A stretch of 14,427 nucleotides of DNA from Bacillota bacterium (GTDB lineage: Bacteria > Bacillota > UBA4882 > UBA10575), in assembly GCA_012512605.1 (NCBI GenBank), contig JAAZDX010000017.1, positions 1 to 14,427 on the forward strand. Reading direction: 5' to 3'. The notes beneath the pieces were generated by a model. The model saw only the letters and a program-made list of their open reading frames with translations, had not been told where the DNA came from and ran no database searches. Below, in pieces: positions 5,114 through 11,916 of this stretch; position 1 is the stretch's first letter, and every line of letters starts with the position of its first letter. The translations under genes and the position numbers were made by a program.

Positions 5114-7801
5114 TTAGCTAACCCGTTTCACTGCGACGGTCTTCCCTTCGTACGCCTCCATGTAAAGGGCTTCAATCTCGGTGACCAACGGCATCCGGGG
5201 ATTTGCCCCTGTGCACTGGTCATTGAAAGCAATATCCGCCATCGCCGCCACCTCACGCTTAAATTCGGTTCGGTCGATCCCTGCCTCTTTCAGCGATAAG
5301 GGCATATCTAAGGCCTGCGCCAAGTCGCGAATCGCCTGGATTAAACTAGCCACGCCTTCCTCGGTGGTCGCGGCCGGCAGTCCCAAAAAGCGGGCGATCT
5401 CGGCATAGCGCTGGGGAGCCTTATAGGATTCATACTGGGGAAAGGCCGCAAACTTACTTGGCTTTTCCGCATTGTATTTGATCACATAGGGCAGCAAAAT
5501 CGCGTTGGCACGACCGTGGGGCAGTTGGAACTTTCCGCCCAGGATGTGGGCCATACTATGGTTCAAGCCCAAAAAGGCATTGGTAAAGGCCATCCCTGCT
5601 AGACAAGAGGCATTATGCATCTTCTCTCGGGCTTCTTTGTTGTTCCCATCCTGATAGGCAAGGGGTAAATATTCAAAAACGAGCTTAATGGCCTTTTCCG
5701 CCAGGGCATCGGTATAGTCGGAAGCCATCACCGAAACATAGGCTTCAATTGCATGGGTCAGGACATCCATCCCCGTATCGGCCGTCACCGCTTTCGGAAC
5801 CGTCCGGACCAGTTCCGGATCGAGAATGGCAATATCCGGTGTTAATGCGTTATCAGCCAAGGGATACTTGATATTCTTCGTTTTATCCGTAATCACCGTA
5901 AAAGCGGTAACTTCGGAGCCCGTCCCGGAAGTGGTCGGGATGGCCACAAAGGTTGCTTTCTTGCCTAACTGCGGGAAACGAAACGCCCGTTTCCGGATGT
6001 CGGCAAACTTGAGACGTAGATCCCCAAAGGCCGTGTCCGGACTCTCATAGAAAAGCCACATTCCTTTGGCCGCATCGATCGCCGAACCACCGCCCAAAGC
6101 AATGATCACGTCCGGCTGAAATTCGTTCATGGCCTGGCACCCCTTCTCCACCGTCTCCACCGAGGGATCGGGCTCCACCGCGGAAAAGATCTGATAATCC
6201 ATCCCCGTCTTTTTCAGGTGATACAGTACCTTGTCAACATACTTCAATTTCACCATGAACGGATCGGTGATAATGAGGGCCCGGTTCCCCTTTAATTGGG
6301 CCAGATACTGGAGGGAACCATACTCAAAGTATACTTTCGGGGGTACTTTAAACCATTTCATCCGGGGCCGTCGTAATGCCACCCGTTTGATATTAACCAG
6401 GTTGCCCACACTCACGTTATCGGTGGTTGCATTTTTCCCCATTGAACCGCAGCCTAAGGTTAAAGAAGGCGTAAGTGCATTGTAAAGATCGCCAATCCCG
6501 CCATGGCTCGACGGCGAATTCACCAGTAACCGCCCAGTCCGAACCCGCCGGGTAAATTCATCAATCACAGCTTGGTCATTAGAATGGATCACCGCCGAGT
6601 GCCCCAGACCACCAAACTCGGTCATCTCGATACAACGTTTAATCCCTTCCTGGGCATTGTTCACCACATACAAAGCCAAAATGGGACTTAGCTTTTCGCG
6701 AGATAGGGGGTATTCGGGGCCAACTCCTTCTAATTCCGCCACGAGGATTTTGGTCGCGGCTGGGACCTTAAACCCGGCCAGTTCGGCAATTTTCGCCGCC
6801 GGCTGCCCAACCACGGCCGGACTCATGCCCCCTCTTTTTTCATCAATGGCGACTTTGGATAAAGCTTGAATCTCCGTGGGTTTCAAGAAATAACAACCGT
6901 TGGCGGCCATTAACGCCTTAACCTCCGCCGCGACCTCCTGGTCGATAATTACCGCCTGCTCCGAAGCGCAGATCATCCCGTTATCAAAAGTCTTACTCAA
7001 AATCAGATCCGTAACGGCCTGCCGCAAATCGGCGGTTTTCTCGATGTAACACGGTACGTTACCGGGGCCAACCCCCAAAGCCGGTTTTCCACTGGAGTAG
7101 GCGGCCTTAACCATTCCCGCACCGCCGGTAGCCAGAATTAAGCTGACCTTTTCGTGCTTCATCAGGCAATTAGTGGCCTCCACCGAAGGGTTGGGAATCC
7201 ACCCGATACAGCCCTCCGGAGCGCCAGCAGCCACCGCCGCCGCCATCATCACTTTGGCCGCCGCAATACTCGACTTCAGGGCTTGCGGATGAAAACTAAA
7301 GATAATCGGGTTGCCGCTCTTTAAGGCAATTAAGCATTTAAACATCGTCGTTGAGGTCGGATTGGTCACCGGGGTGAGGGCGGCAATCACTCCGATCGGT
7401 TCGGCAATCTTCATGTATCCTTCTTCGTGGTTCTCCTCAACCACACCAATGGTCTTGGCATTTTTAATGTTATTGTAAATGTACTCGGTCGCAAAGAGGT
7501 TTTTGGTAATCTTATCTTCATATACCCCTTTTCCCGTCTCGGTCCAAGCTAACTTCGCCAGTTCGACGTGGTTTTCCACTCCGGCCAGGGTCATGGCTTT
7601 AACGATCGCATCAAGCTGTTCCTGTGCAAAACCACGCATTTTCTCCCCAGCTTCCACCGCTTTCGCCACTAAGGCCTCGACTTCCTGCGCAACCGTAGAT
7701 ATGGAATCGCCTGCGGTCTTTGCGACCTCTTTTTTCTGTTCTTGTGCGGCGCTAATTGTTCCTTTTTCCTTCGTCACTACCTTTAAATCAGCCTTTTTCA
7801 T
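5114..7801 (-). CDS. adhE: Bifunctional acetaldehyde-CoA / alcohol dehydrogenase
   Basis: Converts acetyl-CoA to acetaldehyde and then ethanol, oxidising two NADH; a cytosolic, spirosome-forming enzyme in its family. The product has 895 residues. The N-terminal aldehyde dehydrogenase half (about 40-470) shows EPIGVIAALTPVTNPTST (134-151), ATGGAGMVKAAYSSGKPALG (224-243) and the catalytic cysteine C278 in DNGMICASEQ. The C-terminal iron alcohol dehydrogenase half (about 481-895) shows NAD-binding GGGSAID (570-576), TTSGTGSEVT (623-632) and likely Fe ligands D679, H683, H748 and H762. The C-terminus carries NDQCTGANPRMPLV. The N-terminus is about 30 residues longer than E. coli AdhE, Lys/Ala/Glu-rich and probably helical. 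ATG 7801 has GGGGGG upstream. It is monocistronic, with its own promoter, an operator-like dyad and a terminator. Rex-type redox control is likely. Confidence 0.97.
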   Translation of the reverse strand: MKKADLKVVTKEKGTISAAQEQKKEVAKTAGDSISTVAQEVEALVAKAVEAGEKMRGFAQEQLDAIVKAMTLAGVENHVELAKLAWTETGKGVYEDKITKNLFATEYIYNNIKNAKTIGVVEENHEEGYMKIAEPIGVIAALTPVTNPTSTTMFKCLIALKSGNPIIFSFHPQALKSSIAAAKVMMAAAVAAGAPEGCIGWIPNPSVEATNCLMKHEKVSLILATGGAGMVKAAYSSGKPALGVGPGNVPCYIEKTADLRQAVTDLILSKTFDNGMICASEQAVIIDQEVAAEVKALMAANGCYFLKPTEIQALSKVAIDEKRGGMSPAVVGQPAAKIAELAGFKVPAATKILVAELEGVGPEYPLSREKLSPILALYVVNNAQEGIKRCIEMTEFGGLGHSAVIHSNDQAVIDEFTRRVRTGRLLVNSPSSHGGIGDLYNALTPSLTLGCGSMGKNATTDNVSVGNLVNIKRVALRRPRMKWFKVPPKVYFEYGSLQYLAQLKGNRALIITDPFMVKLKYVDKVLYHLKKTGMDYQIFSAVEPDPSVETVEKGCQAMNEFQPDVIIALGGGSAIDAAKGMWLFYESPDTAFGDLRLKFADIRKRAFRFPQLGKKATFVAIPTTSGTGSEVTAFTVITDKTKNIKYPLADNALTPDIAILDPELVRTVPKAVTADTGMDVLTHAIEAYVSVMASDYTDALAEKAIKLVFEYLPLAYQDGNNKEAREKMHNASCLAGMAFTNAFLGLNHSMAHILGGKFQLPHGRANAILLPYVIKYNAEKPSKFAAFPQYESYKAPQRYAEIARFLGLPAATTEEGVASLIQAIRDLAQALDMPLSLKEAGIDRTEFKREVAAMADIAFNDQCTGANPRMPLVTEIEALYMEAYEGKTVAVKRVS

Positions 7802-7858
7802 CTTTTAACCCCCCCATGCTTAATATTTCCTCATGATTTGTTGTTGACTTTGACCAAG

Positions 7859-7899
7859 TTCGTTATTTTTGTAAACAATCTATGTTAAAAAAATAACGA
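7859..7899. promoter_or_regulatory. Candidate Rex-type operator dyad in the adhE leader
   Basis: TCGTTATTTTT (7860-7870) and AAAAATAACGA (7889-7899) form a perfect 11-bp inverted repeat with an 18-nt centre. Within it, ATGTTAAAAAAATAACGA (7882-7899) matches the clostridial Rex consensus TTGTTAA-N4-TTAACAA at 11 of 14 fixed positions with the correct 4-nt spacer. A weaker second match (9 of 14) lies at 7860-7877. The sites begin about 6 nt after the predicted adhE transcription start, where a bound repressor would block elongation or open-complex formation. adhE is a known Rex target in many Firmicutes; binding here is inferred. Confidence 0.55.
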
Positions 7900-7911
7900 T
7901 CCTTTGGTCTT

Positions 7912-7939
7912 ATTATACTCCATTTACACCAAAAGTAAA
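7912..7939 (-). promoter_or_regulatory. Candidate adhE promoter
   Basis: The minus strand reads TTTACT (7939 to 7934), a 16-nt spacer and a perfect TATAAT (7917 to 7912). Initiation near 7905 gives a leader of about 100 nt that carries the dyad at 7860-7899. Confidence 0.5.
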
Positions 7940-7968
7940 TTACAGAATTGAAAACAGTTCATAAACAT

Positions 7969-8006
7969 AAAAAAACCGCCCAGCATTTTAAGCTACACGG
8001 TTTTTT
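7969..8006 (-). terminator. Rho-independent terminator after the NifU-like gene
   Basis: The minus strand reads AAAAAACCG, then an inner AGC/GCT pairing, then CGGTTTTTTT. The A- and T-flanked arms are symmetric, so the hairpin could act on both strands. It lies about 27 nt after the stop of the gene at 8033 and isolates it from adhE. Confidence 0.85.
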
Positions 8007-8032
8007 CAAACAAGATATTGGGTGAAAATAAG

Positions 8033-8257
8033 CTAGACCTGTTGAACCTCTTTTACTTCTGGAATCTCCGCTTTTAAATATCTTTCAATTCCGTTTTTTA
8101 AGGTCATCATCGACATGGGACAACCGGCACAACGACCTTGCAACCGCACTTGGACCACTCCGTCGTCCGTCACCGCAACCAGTTCCACATCACCACCGTC
8201 TGCTTGTAAGGAAGGGCGGACTTTGTCCAGCACTTCTTGTACCCGTTCTTTATCCAT
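8033..8257 (-). CDS. NifU C-terminal-domain Fe-S scaffold protein
   Basis: A 74-residue stand-alone NifU C-terminal domain (Nfu-like) protein that assembles a [4Fe-4S] cluster across a dimer and passes it to client proteins. Seen: VRPSLQADGGDVELVAV (about 13-29), VQVRLQGRCAGCPMSMMTLK with the cluster cysteines C43 and C46 (CAGC), then NGIERYLKAEIPEV. Length and motif spacing match the single-domain Firmicute form. ATG 8257 follows a strong AGGAGGAG ribosome site. A terminator follows the gene. The nearest convincing promoter is about 310 nt upstream, directly after hom, so the gene may have an unusually long leader or may be read through from hom. Fe-S enzymes such as the nearby oxidoreductase would be plausible clients, but nothing here shows a specific partner. 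Confidence 0.93.
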   Translation of the reverse strand: MDKERVQEVLDKVRPSLQADGGDVELVAVTDDGVVQVRLQGRCAGCPMSMMTLKNGIERYLKAEIPEVKEVQQV

Positions 8258-8609
8258 TTCCTCTCCTCCTTGTTCTTATTTATACTTAGGCTAACGATGA
8301 AAATACTTCTCGTCACCCGTCAATCGCAACTCGCTTTCTTTCAATAAAACCTTTACCATTAGCAGGAACTAACCCCAGCTGGCCCTCTAAGTAAAACCTG
8401 ACGATCCAGACTAACCACAATCCCAGAGCCAACGCTTTCACCCGGCGCGCCGGAGAGCACCTTACCGGTGGCTAACAACTTTACCTTCAGATTCGACTCG
8501 CTGCTTTAATTTCATCCTTACGCTTGCCCCAGTTTGCCAGCGCGGGTAAGTACATGAAAAAGTCTTGCTGTTATTATAACCCGAAAAGCCCGCCCTTGTC
8601 ATGGAATTC
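8258..8609 (-). other. 352-nt region without a confident gene; possible coding remnant
   Basis: It lies between hom and the NifU-like gene, downstream of a good minus-strand promoter. Three short minus-strand open stretches follow one another in different frames. The first is ATG 8555 to stop 8487 (22 codons, starts MYLPALANWGKRKDE). The second is an open stretch 8505 to 8359 (48 codons, contains GKVLSGAPGESVGSG). The third is ATG 8359 to stop 8291 (22 codons, MVKVLLKESELRLTGDE). The second stop and third start overlap as TAATG. None has a clear ribosome site. Together they could be a frameshifted remnant of a protein of about 90 residues, or simply leader sequence. I recognise no family. Confidence 0.3.
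8573..8602 (-). promoter_or_regulatory. Promoter reading from the end of hom toward the NifU-like gene
   Basis: The minus strand reads ATGACA (8602 to 8597), an 18-nt spacer and a perfect TATAAT (8578 to 8573). The -35 box begins only 8 nt after the hom stop codon. Initiation near 8566 leaves about 310 nt before ATG 8257. Confidence 0.6.
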
Positions 8610-9905
8610 TTATTTAAAAAGTCTTAATCTTAAGATATCCGGCCGGACGAACGGGAACTCCTTGATCGCCGCCATCGCTTTAAACATGGCTTTTTCTGAC
8701 GCCTCATGGGTCAGCAAAACAATCGGTACATAATTTTCAGCACCATGGGTCTCCAACTGCACGACAGAAGAGATTGAGATACCATGTTTGCCGAAAACGC
8801 CGGCAATTTGCGCCAGAATTCCGGGTTGGTCCATGGTAAACAAGCGTAGGTAAAAACGGTTCGTAATTTCTTCGAGGGAGAAAAGGGGGACCTGCTTCTC
8901 CGGATTAACCGTGGTGATGGAAGCCGTTTTCTCCGTCTGAAGGACATGAGCCAGGTCCACCAAGTCGCTGACGATCGCGCTGGCGGTCGGTGTTTGTCCT
9001 GCGCCCGGTCCATAAAACATGGTGTCGCCCACATAATCCCCGGTGATAAAGACCGCATTCAACTCATTATTGACCGCCGCCAACAGATGATCGCCCGGGA
9101 CCAAGGTGGGATGAACCCGCAGATCTAGTTTCTCGCCATTAAAACGGTAGATTGCCAGTAGTTTTACGACGTAGCCGAAGTCCTTGGCGAAATTGATATC
9201 GAGCGTCGTGAGCTCGGTATTCCCTTCCACCGGAATAGCGTTAAATTCAACAAACCCCCCTGCCGCTATTGAAGCGAGAATCGTCAGTTTGCGGGCGGCA
9301 TCACCCCCGCCAACATCGAGCGTGGGATCGGCCTCGGCAAAGCCTTGGGTCTGTGCCTCGCGGAGGGCCGCTCCAAAATCCAGACCGTCCCGGTGCATCC
9401 GGGTTAAAATATAGTTGGAGGTTCCGTTGATAATCCCATACATATTCTTAATCTTGTTGGCAACCAGCCCTTCCCTTAAACTTTTGATAATGGGAATGCC
9501 CCCACCGACACTGGCTTCAAAACGCAGTTCGACCCCATGATCCTCCGCTTCCTTAAAGAGGGTTTTTCCCTTCATGGCGATGAGGGCTTTGTTGGCGGTC
9601 ACCACATGTTTCCCGGCGGCCAGCGCCCGCCGGACCATGGTGAAAGCCGGTTCAATGCCGCCAACCGTCTCCACGATAATGTCAATCGTTGGATCGGCCA
9701 CGAGCGCTTCAAAATCGGTGCTCTTCTCCACACCCGAAAGGTCCACCCCCCGCTCCCGTTCCCAATCCAGGTCGACCACGGTCTTTAAAACAAAGCGCTG
9801 GCCGGTACGTTCACTAAGTAAATGGCCTTGATTTAGAAGGATTTTGGCAACGCCGGTGCCAACCACACCCATACCCACAATGCCAACGTTAACTGCTTTC
9901 TCCAT
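8610..9905 (-). CDS. hom: Homoserine dehydrogenase with C-terminal ACT domain
   Basis: Reduces aspartate semialdehyde to homoserine, the branch-point precursor of threonine and methionine; cytosolic. The 431 residues match monofunctional Gram-positive Hom. The Rossmann motif GMGVVG is at 11-16, IIVETVGGIEPA at 76-87, VTANKALIA with conserved K106 at 102-110, and ASVGGGIPII at 131-140. NGTSNYILTRM spans 160-170, and the catalytic/substrate segment GFAEADPTLDVGGGDAARKL spans 188-207 (conserved E191, D202 and K206 visible). An ACT domain (about 351-425, RLFTMDQPGILAQIAGVFGK) suggests feedback inhibition, commonly by threonine in this family. ATG 9905 follows GAGGTGAT. Expression is controlled by its own strong promoter and a T-box leader. 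The gene stands alone here: no thrC, thrB or aspartokinase gene adjoins it. Confidence 0.96.
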   Translation of the reverse strand: MEKAVNVGIVGMGVVGTGVAKILLNQGHLLSERTGQRFVLKTVVDLDWERERGVDLSGVEKSTDFEALVADPTIDIIVETVGGIEPAFTMVRRALAAGKHVVTANKALIAMKGKTLFKEAEDHGVELRFEASVGGGIPIIKSLREGLVANKIKNMYGIINGTSNYILTRMHRDGLDFGAALREAQTQGFAEADPTLDVGGGDAARKLTILASIAAGGFVEFNAIPVEGNTELTTLDINFAKDFGYVVKLLAIYRFNGEKLDLRVHPTLVPGDHLLAAVNNELNAVFITGDYVGDTMFYGPGAGQTPTASAIVSDLVDLAHVLQTEKTASITTVNPEKQVPLFSLEEITNRFYLRLFTMDQPGILAQIAGVFGKHGISISSVVQLETHGAENYVPIVLLTHEASEKAMFKAMAAIKEFPFVRPDILRLRLFK

Positions 9906-9933
9906 TTCCGATCACCTCACCGATTTTTTAAAT

Positions 9934-9966
9934 AAAAAACCCTCCATCCCAAGAAAGGACGGAGGG
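9934..9966 (-). terminator. T-box-controlled terminator upstream of hom
   Basis: On the minus strand CCCTCC (9966-9961) pairs with GGAGGG (9945-9940), extended by GTCC/GGAT-type pairs with one mismatch, followed by TTTTTT (9939-9934). The 5' arm is directly downstream of the T-box core, so it can be sequestered in the alternative antiterminator. Confidence 0.9.
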
Positions 9967-10168
9967 CTCCGCGGTTCCACCTTTTTTCACCGGCTCGCAC
10001 CGGTGCACTTCATTGGCGATAACGGTTCCACCGGGCTGCTCATCGCAGCCGCTCCGGGGTGGTCTTCCCCACGGCTCCTTTCAGGTGGCTTCCAGCTATA
10101 GCCCCCTGTCTCTGACAAAGGCGATCCGGGGTACTCTTCCCATCCTCACGTTAGACCGGATAATTGCT
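9934..10168 (-). promoter_or_regulatory. T-box riboswitch controlling hom, probably tRNA-Thr
   Basis: The roughly 235-nt leader binds uncharged tRNA and chooses between terminator and antiterminator. Seen on the minus strand, 5' to 3': the loop-E AGTA (10135-10132); the stem I apex with CAGAGA and GCTGGAAGC; the specifier loop GGGGAAGACCACCCC (10070-10056); CCGTTATC followed by AATGAAGTG; the stem III hairpin CACCGG/CCGGTG (10005-9988); the T-box core GGTGGAACCGCGG (9981-9969); and the terminator. The specifier reads ACC (Thr, 10063-10061, followed by A) or, one base earlier, GAC (Asp). The variable base of the T-box core is A, predicting a tRNA with discriminator U73. That disfavours Asp (G73) and Met (A73) and is compatible with Thr in many Firmicutes. 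The gene it controls also favours Thr. Confidence 0.93.
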
Positions 10169-10174
10169 GAAACC

Positions 10175-10203
10175 AGTATACCATTGACTACAGGGAAAGT
10201 CAA
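10175..10203 (-). promoter_or_regulatory. Sigma-A promoter of the hom T-box leader
   Basis: The minus strand reads TTGACT (10203 to 10198), exactly 17 nt, then TATACT (10180 to 10175). Each box has five of six consensus bases. Initiation is predicted at A10168, giving a leader of about 262 nt before ATG 9905. Confidence 0.8.
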
Positions 10204-10264
10204 TCTGGATCAGCCTTGGGATCGTATAGGCAAAAGTTAATTGAATAATGAACTGCCACCAATC

Positions 10265-11698
10265 CTACTTTTCCTTTAAATTCCCAACCATATTTACTTT
10301 CATGGTATTAGTCGTCCCGCTGACCCCAATCGGGACGCCACCGGTGATCACGATCAGATCGCCATGATGAACATAACCAGATTCTAACGCCTTCTGCTCA
10401 CCGATTTCAAATAAGGCGTCCGCCGTAAAAACCTCTTCCACCAAAAACGGGGAAACACCCCAAGATAACGCCAGTTGGCGCCAGACCCTTTCCACCGGCG
10501 TAATCGCGATGATTACACACGCAGGCCGAAACCGCGAAATCATCTTTGCAGTATGGCCCGATTGGGTAAAAGCAACGATAGCCGCCGCACTTAAGTCCAT
10601 CGCTGTCGTACACGTGGCATGACTAATCGCGTCGGTTATACTTCCCACTGTATCACATTTGGCCTGCGAAATCGATGCCCAATAATCAATCGCCTTCTCC
10701 GCCTTCTCGGCAATCTTACCCATCACAATCAGACTTTCGAGCGGATATTGCCCCATCGCTGTTTCCCCCGAAAGCATAATCGCGCTTGTTCGATCGTAGA
10801 TCGCATTGGCAATGTCACTGGCTTCCGCCCTGGTTGGTCGGGGATTTCTAATCATCGAGTCCAACATCTGGGTCGCCGTAATCACTGGTTTACCGTAGCG
10901 GTAGCATTTTTCAATCAGGGCCTTTTGCACGATCGGCACTTCTTCAACGGGAATTTCGACACCCAGGTCACCGCGGGCGACCATGATCCCGTCGGCAACC
11001 TTCAGGATCTCATCAAAATTCTCGATCCCCTGTCGGTTTTCGATCTTCGCGATGATTTTAAGATCGGATCCGCCGTTTTCATCCAGTACTTTTCGGATAT
11101 TAAGAACATCAGCGGGTTTGCGTACAAAGGAGGCGGCAATAAAATCAAAATCATTCTCAATCCCAAAGATGATATCTTTAATATCCTGCGCCGTTAAAGA
11201 AGGTAGATTTATATTGGCATCAGGCACATTGATCCCTTGGTTGTCCCTAATAACCCCGCCATTGAGCACAACGCAATGAATTTCTTGGCCTTTGATCGCT
11301 TCCACCACGCATTCGACCAACCCATCGTTGAGTAGAATCCGACCATGTTTTTTAACATCTTTATATAAATCCTTGTAAGTGACCGTGGCTTTGGTCGCAT
11401 CCCCAATGATCTCTTCATTGGTCAAGATGAAGCGCGCACCCTTTTTTAAAGTGATCGCGCCGTCGACAAACTTCCCCGTCCGAATCTCCGGTCCCTTCGT
11501 GTCCAAAAGCAGCGGAATGGGTAATTTCATACTATCGCAGACCTTTTTAAACCGGTCGACGCGCTGTTTTTGCTCTTCATGGCAGCCATGGGAGAAATTA
11601 AAGCGCGCCCCATTCATCCCATTGACGATAAGCTCCCGTAGTATTTTCTCATCATCCACGGCCGGCCCTAGAGTACAGATTATTTTGGTTCTTCGCAC
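10265..11698 (-). CDS. pyk: Pyruvate kinase
   Basis: Transfers phosphate from phosphoenolpyruvate to ADP, the last ATP-forming step of glycolysis; cytosolic. The 477-residue product has domains A, B and C but not the extra C-terminal PEP-utiliser-like domain found in Bacillus Pyk. Motifs: KIICTLGPA (5-13), ARFNFSHG (31-38), LLLDTKGPEIRTG (63-75), IAKIENRQGIENFDEI with catalytic K218 and Mg ligand E220 (216-231), MVARGDLGVEIP with Mg ligand D244 (239-250), ITATQMLDSMIRNPRPTRAE with T276 (273-292), and IMLSGETAMGQYP (307-319). The start is GTG 11698, with AGGAGGTG at 11711-11704 as a near-perfect ribosome site. The downstream hom promoter begins about 60 nt after the stop with no terminator between. 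The effector type cannot be read from sequence. Confidence 0.96.
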   Translation of the reverse strand: MRRTKIICTLGPAVDDEKILRELIVNGMNGARFNFSHGCHEEQKQRVDRFKKVCDSMKLPIPLLLDTKGPEIRTGKFVDGAITLKKGARFILTNEEIIGDATKATVTYKDLYKDVKKHGRILLNDGLVECVVEAIKGQEIHCVVLNGGVIRDNQGINVPDANINLPSLTAQDIKDIIFGIENDFDFIAASFVRKPADVLNIRKVLDENGGSDLKIIAKIENRQGIENFDEILKVADGIMVARGDLGVEIPVEEVPIVQKALIEKCYRYGKPVITATQMLDSMIRNPRPTRAEASDIANAIYDRTSAIMLSGETAMGQYPLESLIVMGKIAEKAEKAIDYWASISQAKCDTVGSITDAISHATCTTAMDLSAAAIVAFTQSGHTAKMISRFRPACVIIAITPVERVWRQLALSWGVSPFLVEEVFTADALFEIGEQKALESGYVHHGDLIVITGGVPIGVSGTTNTMKVNMVGNLKEK

Positions 11699-11747
11699 AA
11701 AAACACCTCCTCTTATTCAAGGACCCGATCCTAAAAGCGCATTAATT

Positions 11748-11776
11748 ATTATATTTAGCTTTTTTAGCAACAACAC
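11748..11776 (-). promoter_or_regulatory. Tentative pyk promoter
   Basis: A perfect TATAAT lies on the minus strand at 11753 to 11748, about 50 nt before GTG 11698. The best -35 at 17-nt spacing is GTGTTG (11776 to 11771), a poor match. The region is AT-rich, so a chance -10 is possible. Confidence 0.35.
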
Positions 11777-11916
11777 TCATTGGGACAATTCTTTATCGCG
11801 CTTCAAAATCCCTACCAAATCTCTTTTTATATACAAAACTGTCTTCTTTCATTCCTTCAGAATCGGGTTGGTGCTATTGCACTGGCTTTACCAATAGATT
11901 ATTCCAAGTACATTTT

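Noticed and set aside
7479..7808. 109-codon plus-strand open frame opposite the adhE N-terminus
   Set aside because: Ser/Ala/Thr-rich antisense product with no start signals; explained by the Ala/Lys-rich AdhE tail on the other strand.
8297..8347. Plus-strand peptide MKILLVTRQSQLAFFQ resembling the HemC N-terminus
   Set aside because: It ends after 16 codons, the following plus-strand frames show no further HemC-like sequence, and no ribosome site precedes it. The similarity is too short to support a gene remnant.
10619..11197. 192-codon plus-strand open frame opposite pyk
   Set aside because: It is fully antisense to clearly conserved pyruvate kinase motifs, has no ribosome site, and gives a low-complexity product rich in Arg/His/Asn. 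It is a shadow of the coding strand.
11379..11897. 172-codon plus-strand open frame covering the pyk start and upstream region
   Set aside because: Mostly antisense to pyk; no promoter or ribosome site, no recognisable motif.
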